DNA of 64,000 nucleotides, taken from Rapana venosa. Its lineage: Eukaryota; Mollusca; Gastropoda; Neogastropoda; Muricidae. The notes beneath the pieces were generated by a model. That model worked only from the letters and a program-made list of their open reading frames with translations, was not told the origin of the DNA and made no database searches. Location of the stretch: the NCBI GenBank assembly GCA_028751875.1, contig CM054151.1:45683799-45747798 (forward strand), read 5' to 3'. Below, piece after piece: positions 57,170-64,000 of this stretch; within the stretch, counting starts at the first letter, position 1; each line of letters opens with the position of its first letter. Position numbers and translations under genes: made by a program.

Positions 57170-58780
57170 TTTGAACTAAGACCTGGGGTGATAAACACAT
57201 GGGTAATCTATAAAACCATTCTTTGAGCTAAGATCTGGGGTGTTAAACACATGGGTAATCTATAAAACCATTCTTTGAGCTAAGATCTGGGGTGTTAAAC
57301 ACATGGGTAATCTATAAAACCATTCTTTGAACTAAGATCTGGGGTCTTAAACACATGGGTAATCTATAAAACCATTCTTTGAGCTAAGATCTGGGGTGTT
57401 AAACACATGGGTAATCTATAAAACCATTCTTTGAACTAAGATCTGGGGTGTTAAACACATGGGTAATCTATAAAACCATTCTTTGAACTAAGATCTGGGG
57501 TGATAAACACATGGGTAATCTATAAAACCATTCTTTGAACTAAGATCTGGGGTGTTAAACACATGGGTAATCTATAAAACCATTCTTTGAACTAAGATCT
57601 GGGGTGTTAAACACATGGGTAATCTATAAAACCATTCTTTGAACTAAGATCTGGGGTGTTAAACACATGGGTAATCTATAAAACCATTCTTTGAGCTAAG
57701 ATCTGGGGTGTTAAACACATGGGTAATCTATAAAACCATTCTTTGAACTAAGATCTGGGGTGTTAAACACATGGGTAATCATTAAAACCATTCTTTGAAC
57801 TAAGATCTGGGGTGTTAAACACATGGGTAATCTATAAAACCATTCTTTGAGCTAAGATCTGGGGTGTTAAACACATGGGTAATCTATAAAACCATTCTTT
57901 GAGCTAAGATCTGGGGTGTTAAACACATGGGTAATCTTTAAAACCATTCTTTGAGCTAAGATCTGGGGTGTTAAACACATGGGTAATCTATAAAACCATT
58001 CTTTGAACTAAGATCTGGGGTGATAAACACATGGGTAATCTATAAAACCATTCTTTGAGCTAAGATCTGGGGTGTTAAACACATGGGTAATCTATAAAAC
58101 CATTCTTTGAGCTAAGATCTGGGGTGTTAAACACATGGGTAATCTATAAAACCATTCTTTACTAAGATCTGGGGTGTTAAACACATGGGTAATCTATAAA
58201 ACCATTCTTTGAGCTAAGATCTGGGGTGTTAAACACATGGGTAATCTATAAAACCATTCTTTGAACTAAGATCTGGGGTGTTAAACACATGGGTAATCTA
58301 TAAAACCATTCTTTGAGCTAAGATCTGGGGTGTTAAACACATGGGTAATCTATAAAATCATTCTTTGAACTAAGATCTGGGGTGATCAACACATGGGTAA
58401 TCTATAAAACCATTCTTTGAGCTAAGATCTGGGGTGTTAAACACATGGGTAATCTATAAAACCATTCTTTGAGCTAAGATCTGGGGTGTTAAACACATGG
58501 GTAATCTATAAAACCATTCTTTGAACTAAGATCTGGGGTGATAAACACATGGGTAATCTATAAAACCATTCTTTGAACTAAGATCTGGGGTGATAAACAC
58601 ATGGGTAATCTATAAAACCATTCTTTGAACTAAGATCTGGGGTGATAAACACATGGATAATCTATAAAACCATTCTTTGAACTAAGATCTGGGGTGATAA
58701 ACACATGGGTAATCTATAAAACCATTCTTTGAACTAAGATCTGGAGTGATAAACACATGGTTAATCTATAAAACCATTTA
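57170..58780. repeat. 52-bp minisatellite, 31 near-identical units
   Basis: Unit: TTTGARCTAAGATCTGGGGT, GWTAAACACATGGGTAATC, TATAAAACCATTC. Starts at 57170, 57222 and 57274 are 52 apart; 1611 bp gives about 31 units. Variation is nearly confined to two sites (GAGCTA or GAACTA; GTGTTA or GTGATA) plus rare changes: a 4-bp deletion near 58158 and a TAATCATTAA swap near 57777. GTGATA units cluster at the right end (58370-58780). Such uniformity indicates recent amplification or continuing homogenisation. Confidence 0.97.
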
Positions 58781-59040
58781 GTAAAGGAGAGGGGGAAAAA
58801 ACAGTCATTTTTGTTGTTGTTTTTCCCAAACAAACTGAAAGAAAACTGTTGAAATGTGTGTCATGTTTTCAACACTGCAGAACAATGCAGTGGTTCACTT
58901 TACAGTCGTTTCAGCGCTGAAAACAAGCAGTTTTGTGGTGATGAAACATTAACGTCAAATGTTGTCTGTTTGGTTTTCTCTCTTCAAACTGACGAGGTGT
59001 CCTTTTATCGGAACTTTTAAGTTTATAAGCGTTCACGCAC
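58781..59040. other. Low-copy sequence, nothing recognised
   Basis: About 260 bp with no recognised gene or repeat. Confidence 0.4.
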
Positions 59041-59041
59041 T

Positions 59042-59102
<61 letters not shown>

Positions 59103-59275
59103 CACGCATGAACACATGCACGCAAACGCACACACACACGCGCACGCGCACACGCCACACACACACACACACACACACAAGCACGCACGTATGCACGCGC
59201 GCGCACACACACACACACCCACAACACACACACACGCGCGCGCGCGCTCACACATACACACACACACACATGCAG
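59041..59275. repeat. CA and CGCA tract
   Basis: Pure CA at 59043-59098, then CA with GCAC and GCGCGC patches (Z-DNA-prone). It joins the SINE C piece that follows. Confidence 0.95.
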
Positions 59276-59460
59276 AGCATCTTGCGCACATGTTGAATCC
59301 TGTTCGCTTTTCGGAAGAGTGGGCCATTGTGTGCGGTGGAAACAGATGACAGACTTTACAAAACCGCATACACACGGGGACTAGATTTTTAAAAGCGCAT
59401 GTGTGCTTATTCCATTATCCTCGATATAAAAGAATAAATAATAATAAATAATAATAATAA
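59268..59460 (+). mobile_element. SINE family C, headless copy
   Basis: GCAGAGCATCTTGCGCACAT, GAATCCTGTTCGCTTTTCGG, GAGTGGGCCATTGTGTGCGG, ACAGATGACAGACTTTACAA, ACACACGGGGACTAGATTTT, TTCCATTATCCTCGATATAA, then AAGAATAAATAATAATAAAT. Confidence 0.8.
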
Positions 59461-59756
59461 CACACACACACTTTGTTTATGGTTTCCATTATCACAAAGT
59501 TCTCCGTTCATCAGGATCAAGTGGTCATTATTTTTAAAGACCAACATCTCCACAATTCTTTAGAAAAGAAGAAAACTAGTTCAGCACTGAAATAAAAGTC
59601 TAATTGTATTAAGGGTTTTAGTCAAATGAAAGCTGAGGAAGTCAATTCCGGACAAATTGGTTTTGAGTCAAAAGGTGGGTGGGTGGATGGGGTGAGGGGT
59701 GGGGGTGGTGGTTTCTAGAACAGTTATCCTACACCCTTGTCGGTTAGAAGATTAGA
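59461..59756. other. Low-copy sequence, nothing recognised
   Basis: About 295 bp ending in a GGGTGG-rich patch. No gene recognised. Confidence 0.4.
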
Positions 59757-60520
59757 GTTGATTGTATTGTACTATGTTGTACTGTGTTTGTGTTGTATTG
59801 TACTGTGTTGTATTGTATTGTGTTGTATCGTGTTGTGTTGTGTTGATTTGTATTGTATTGTGTTGTATTGTGTTGTGTTGTGTTGTGTTGTATTGTGTTG
59901 TATTGTGTTGTATTGTATTGTGTTGTGTTAATTTCATTGTTATTGTATTGTTTTGTTTTGTGTTTTTGTTGTATTGTGTTGTATTGTATTGTGTTGTATT
60001 GTATTTTGTTGTATTGTGTTGTGTTGTATTGTGTTGTGTTGTGTTTGTTATGTGTTGTGTTAATTTTCATTGTATTGTATTGTTTTGTTTTGTGTTTGTT
60101 GTATTGTGCTGTGTTGTTTTGAATTGTGTTGTATTGTATTGTGTTTGATTGTTGTGTTGTTTTGAATTGTGTTGTATTGTATTGTGTTCTATTGTGCTGT
60201 GTTGTAATTGTATCGTATCGTTTGTATTGTATTATTATATGTATTATATTGTATTGATTTGTATTGATTTGTATTGCATTGCATTGTGTTGTGTTGTGTT
60301 GAATTGTATTTTGCATTTTATAACATTGTATTGTTTTGTTTTGTATTGTATTGAATTGTATTGTATGGCATTGTATTTCATGATGTTGTATTGTTTTGTA
60401 TTGTAATGTATTACGTTGCTTCGTAGTGTATTGCATTGTTTTGTATCGCATTGATTTATATTGTATCGTATTACATTGTGTTGTATTGGGTTGAATTGTA
60501 TGACATTGTATACCGTTTTC
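59757..60520. repeat. Pentanucleotide array (TTGTA/TTGTG)n
   Basis: About 760 bp of TTGTA and TTGTG pentamers with TTTTG and TTGAA variants. Purity falls towards the right. The pentamer has no stop in several frames, giving ORFs of up to 260 codons made of Thr/Gln/Tyr/Asn or Cys/Val/Leu. Confidence 0.97.
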
Positions 60521-60689
60521 AACCACAGCAGATGTCTTTTGTGTGAAGATAGGGCTGTTCTCCCCAGGGAGAGCTTATTGGCACAGAAGCAACACCACTC
60601 AGTAAAACAATAAATTCCAAGTCTTTCTGTATAGGCATTTGAATCCCTATAATAGGTTGTTTTTGTTTCTCCACATTTTCCAAGTTCCT

Positions 60690-60872
60690 TTTCCGTGCAC
60701 TGAATGCGTGTTACACACGGAAGCTCAACTGTATTGTGCTTTCCGAAATACTAGCGCCCAGACCATCTTTCAAGGTCTAGTGCATGGGGAGAAAAGTTCG
60801 GGCACAAACGAGGATCGAACCTGCACAAATCGATTCCTAGGCAGGTGTGTTACCTCTTGACCACCGATCCAC
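60690..60872 (-). mobile_element. SINE family B, 5' half with tRNA-like head
   Basis: The complement begins GGATCGGTGGTCAAGAGGTA (A box) and has B box GCAGGTTCGATCCTCG about 45 bases on. It continues TTTCTCCCCATGCACTAGAC, AGATGGTCTGGGCGCTAGTA, TTTCGGAAAGCACAATACAG and CCGTGTGTAACACGCATTCA. It shows the family's head in its best-preserved form. Confidence 0.7.
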
Positions 60873-60937
60873 CTGTAGTATGTAGTAGACATTCTCATTC
60901 AGAAGATTAAACGTAAACGTTGAAATATTCACAAAAC

Positions 60938-61222
60938 AGTCTTTCGGATGAGACGATAAACGGAGGTCTCGTGTGTTACACAAAATTGTTTAGCGTACGT
61001 AAAAGAACCCAAGGTAACAAGAGCGTTGTCTCTGGCAAAATTCTGTAGAAAAAAAGCCACTATGATAGGGAAACAAATACAGTTGCAGACAGGAAAAAGA
61101 AAAAAAGGAAGGGTGGCACTGCTCTTGTGGCGATGCGCTCTCCCCGGGAAGAGCAGCTCGAATTTCACGCAGAGAAATCTGCCGTGACTTAAAGTGGTAT
61201 AAATAAATAAATAAAAATAGAT
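60938..61222 (+). mobile_element. SINE family B, headless copy
   Basis: TCTTTCGGATGAGACGATAA, ACGGAGGTCTCGTGTGTTAC, AAAGAACCCAAGGTAACAAG, GCGTTGTCTCTGGCAAAATT, CTCTCCCCGGGAAGAGCAGC, GAAATCTGCCGTGACTTAAA, then AAATAAATAAATAAAAATAG. Confidence 0.8.
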
Positions 61223-61529
61223 AAACAAAACATGTGCTATACTGTCACGCTTTGAAGAGCTAAACCTATTTCTGGCATCTACCTGTTCCCTAGCTGAGGA
61301 TTCTGCGCGGGGAAGCTCCTGGGAGGCTTATTGACAGATAGCATCAGGTGTGGCGATGAATTATTCTGCACACAACCAGTTTAGGAAATTGGAAACAGAA
61401 ATGGAACACCGAATGCTATCCTTCGCCCACCTCACCCGAGCCTCTTGCCTGACATCAACAGTGTTGGATATCTTCACCTTGCCACTGGGAGGCACGGATG
61501 ACAGTGCACAGCATTGCGTCCTGCCCTTC
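61223..61529. other. Low-copy sequence, nothing recognised
   Basis: About 300 bp, balanced composition; ORFs are short on both strands and unrecognised. Confidence 0.4.
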
Positions 61530-61775
61530 CTCGGTACAGCAGTGGAGCGATAGTAGCATACTCCTTTAGAAAACGAAAAATCGTGCGTTCGATTCCCTTT
61601 CGAAACGGGATTATTCTTCTGGACCAGACACGGTGGTCTGTGTGTTAGTCTTTCGTATGAGACCATAATTTGAGATCCAGTTTGCAGCTTAGTTTTATGT
61701 TTAAGAACCAGCAGAAGCAAAAATGGTTATCGCTGGCAAAATTCTGTAGAAGACAGCCACCCTTACATCCGTATT
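61530..61775 (+). mobile_element. SINE family B, diverged copy
   Basis: A B box GTGCGTTCGATTCCCTTTC at 61583-61601 is followed by CTTCTGGACCAGACACGGTG, GTCTGTGTGTTAGTCTTTCG, TATGAGACCATAATTTGAGA, AAGAACCAGCAGAAGC and GTTATCGCTGGCAAAATTCT, GTAGAAGACAGCCACCC. It retains family order with clear divergence. Confidence 0.6.
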
Positions 61776-62057
61776 GTTTCTTTCTTTCTTTCTTGTTGCA
61801 CATATTTCAGTCGTGTTTTCTTCTTCGTTATATCATCTTTCGATGGTAACTTTTGAGGCAAGTCGCAGAAATATCAATTTAATCTTGTGACTACAAAAAC
61901 ACCACTAAGTAGCTGTGACAAGCGTTTGTTTAAAAGATACCCCGGGAGGCTGAAGCTTCAGTCACCACCTAGACCTCTGAAGACTGACCATCTAGGAGTG
62001 GAACGTTGAGTCAGACCTTGCCAAAGGCATGGCGCTTTCTTGAATGATTTCTAAGTG

Positions 62058-62058
<1 letters not shown>
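61776..62058. other. Low-copy sequence with short TTTC run
   Basis: A TTTC run at 61780-61795; otherwise nothing recognised. Confidence 0.4.
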
Positions 62059-62492
<434 letters not shown>

Positions 62493-62609
62493 GTGTGCGC
62501 GCACCTGGGTTTGTGTTTGTGTATGACGATTTTTTAAAGCTATCTTGGAATGTTTATAACAATCTGAAATGTATTTTTCTTGAGTCTTGTGAGATAATTA
62601 TAGGTATCA

Positions 62610-62695
62610 ATGTGCCTGTCAGTATTGTAATTGCCCTTCATGGATGATTAAAGTGTTTTTGACTTTGACTTTGACTTGACTTGACATTACCATGG
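62610..62695 (+). mobile_element. Retroposon 3' end with GACTTT tail
   Basis: TGCCCTTCATGGATGATTAA, AGTGTTTTTGACTTTGACTT, TGACTTGACTTGAC is the kind of 3' end (ATTAAAGT then GACTTT repeats) found on CR1/L2-type LINEs and their partner SINEs. The upstream part is not recognised. Confidence 0.45.
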
Positions 62696-62764
62696 GTCTA
62701 CACTGTCACTGAATACAAGATTCCATATCCTAGGTCGGTTAGCCTGTACTTTGAAAACGATGCC

Positions 62765-62820
62765 GCAGTACTCGTGGCGATGTGCTTGTCCCCGGAGAGA
62801 GCAACCGGAATGTCATGCAC
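62765..62820 (+). mobile_element. Possible SINE family B scrap
   Basis: CGTGGCGATGTGCTTGTCCC, CGGAGAGAGCAACCGGAATG and TCATGCACCGAG resemble TGTGGCGATGCGCTCTCCCC, GGGAAGAGCAGCTCGAATT and TCACGCAGAG of the copy at 60938. Confidence 0.4.
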
Positions 62821-63098
62821 CGAGTTTAAGGGCTATGCGATATGGTGCATGCAGCGGAATAAAAGAATCAGGGTTATTTTTGTTCAACAATGTTCTACTG
62901 TCTGGATTTTTTCTTGAAATATTCTCTGATCTGCTCTGGCTCTTTTTTTGTTTTTATAGTATTTTCATTCATTGTCTTAGCCATTGATTTTTGTTCAGCA
63001 AAGATAAATTGTTCTGATCACGCTATGAAAGTTCATTGCAGGAGACATCATTATACTCTTGTCCTGTCCTACCAAGTCTTCTGTCTTGCTCTCTCCCA
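62821..63098. other. Low-copy sequence, nothing recognised
   Basis: About 280 bp, T-rich in the middle; no gene recognised. Confidence 0.4.
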
Positions 63099-63225
63099 TC
63101 ACACACACACACACACACACACACACCACCGCGCGCGCGCGTATGTGTGTGCATAAATGTATGTATGCATGCATGTATGTATGGATGTATGTATGTATGT
63201 ATAAGTGTGTGTATATGTGTGTGTG
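63099..63225. repeat. CA, CG and TATG tracts
   Basis: CA at 63100-63125, alternating CG at 63130-63140, then ATGT tetranucleotides at 63160-63200 and GT. Confidence 0.9.
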
Positions 63226-63299
63226 CTGTTCTTCAATTTAATGTCTATTCACATTAAGTGATATTAGACACAAATTGAAATCCTCGGGGATGTATGTAT

Positions 63300-63610
<311 letters not shown>

Positions 63611-64000
63611 AAGGTACACGCTGACAACTCCGGGCCGGCCCGACATACTCCGATCAATAGAAGATGACGATAATCTAGGCTATCTGTAATCTGGCCAGGC
63701 TGAATCATTGATACCTGTGTTTGCATTGTCTAGCAGGGCTGTGGCTGATACTGCCGTGATGCCTATATACACCCCCTCTGCTGTAGGTCCTAGTGGCTGG
63801 GCGAGGACTCTCTTATCTTCTGTAACATGCCTCTGTAGCCTGGAGTGCTCTGTCTGATTAAAACATATACCCAGACCTAACCACCCACAACACTGTTGTT
63901 TCATAAGCTGATTGAGCTGTAAAGGTGGTGAGAAGTTTAGAATGCTCCCAGTTCTCGTCGCGCTCTCAGTGGATAGTGCGTACGATTACTGAATGAAGGG
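63611..64000. other. Low-copy sequence at window end; weak minus-strand frame
   Basis: Balanced composition. A minus-strand frame of 74 codons (63904-63680) has non-repetitive residues (for example RLQRHVTEDKRVLAQPLGPT) but no recognisable domain or clear splice signals, so it is noted and not called. Confidence 0.3.

Noticed and set aside
57170..58780. Possible CRISPR array
   Set aside because: Units are contiguous 52-bp repeats without unique spacers, and all other features indicate an animal genome.
59744..60526. 260-codon Thr/Gln/Tyr/Asn ORF
   Set aside because: Direct translation of a TTGTA pentanucleotide array.
63680..63904. 74-codon minus-strand frame near the window end
   Set aside because: Composition is plausible but length, lack of splice signals and absence of known similarity do not support a call.

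Overview
The window looks like repeat-rich, non-coding DNA from an animal nuclear genome, most plausibly a mollusc and probably a gastropod. The grounds are: extreme density of long simple repeats; several families of short retroposons (SINEs) with tRNA-like or 5S-rRNA-like heads; 5'-truncated LINE 3' ends of a type common in lophotrochozoans; one SINE whose tRNA-Ser-like head and body resemble a repeat I associate with mollusc genomes; and no operon-like or densely coding organisation. I could not confirm an intact protein-coding gene, tRNA gene or rRNA gene. Almost all long open frames are translations of microsatellites. The species is not determinable from what I can see. || Layout. 1-5.5 kb: SINE pieces, long CT, CA and AT arrays, a 0.36 kb inverted repeat (2237-2597) and a 1.1 kb TTC/TTCGCAATTC array. 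5.7-8.2 kb: two copies of a chimeric tRNA/5S-like SINE around low-copy sequence and a compound trinucleotide tract. 8.18-12.13 kb: a 4 kb satellite of 23-bp units, followed by a LINE tail scrap. 12.2-20 kb: AT-rich low-copy DNA, CT and poly-C tracts, more SINEs. 20-23.4 kb: the main retrotransposon cluster, all on the minus strand: an unrecognised frameshifted ORF with a hexamer tail, a LINE ORF C-terminal part of about 310 residues, and two tandem LINE 3' ends. 25690-26189 and 44566-45065 are gaps of exactly 500 N, which isolate an 18.4 kb contig between them. That contig has related ends (about 26.73-30.98 kb and 40.02-44.56 kb), and its middle (about 30.34-41.65 kb) looks like badly called consensus. 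45-64 kb: a 27-bp minisatellite that reads as a Pro-rich repeat on the minus strand, two separate 44-bp minisatellites, a 52-bp minisatellite of 31 near-identical units, a pentanucleotide array, a decayed LINE C-terminus and many SINEs. || How the parts relate. Retroposons appear to seed much of the microsatellite content: the same SINE or LINE 3' ends repeatedly run straight into CT, GAA or ATT arrays. The most interesting items are the tRNA-half/5S-half SINE (eight copies or fragments), the repeat family whose 3' tail is a GAA/GAC array that reaches about 0.7 kb, the AT-rich foldback, and the duplicated contig ends that differ by a LINE, a SINE and a 1.6 kb segment. Statements about families rest on motif recognition by eye; no database search was possible.
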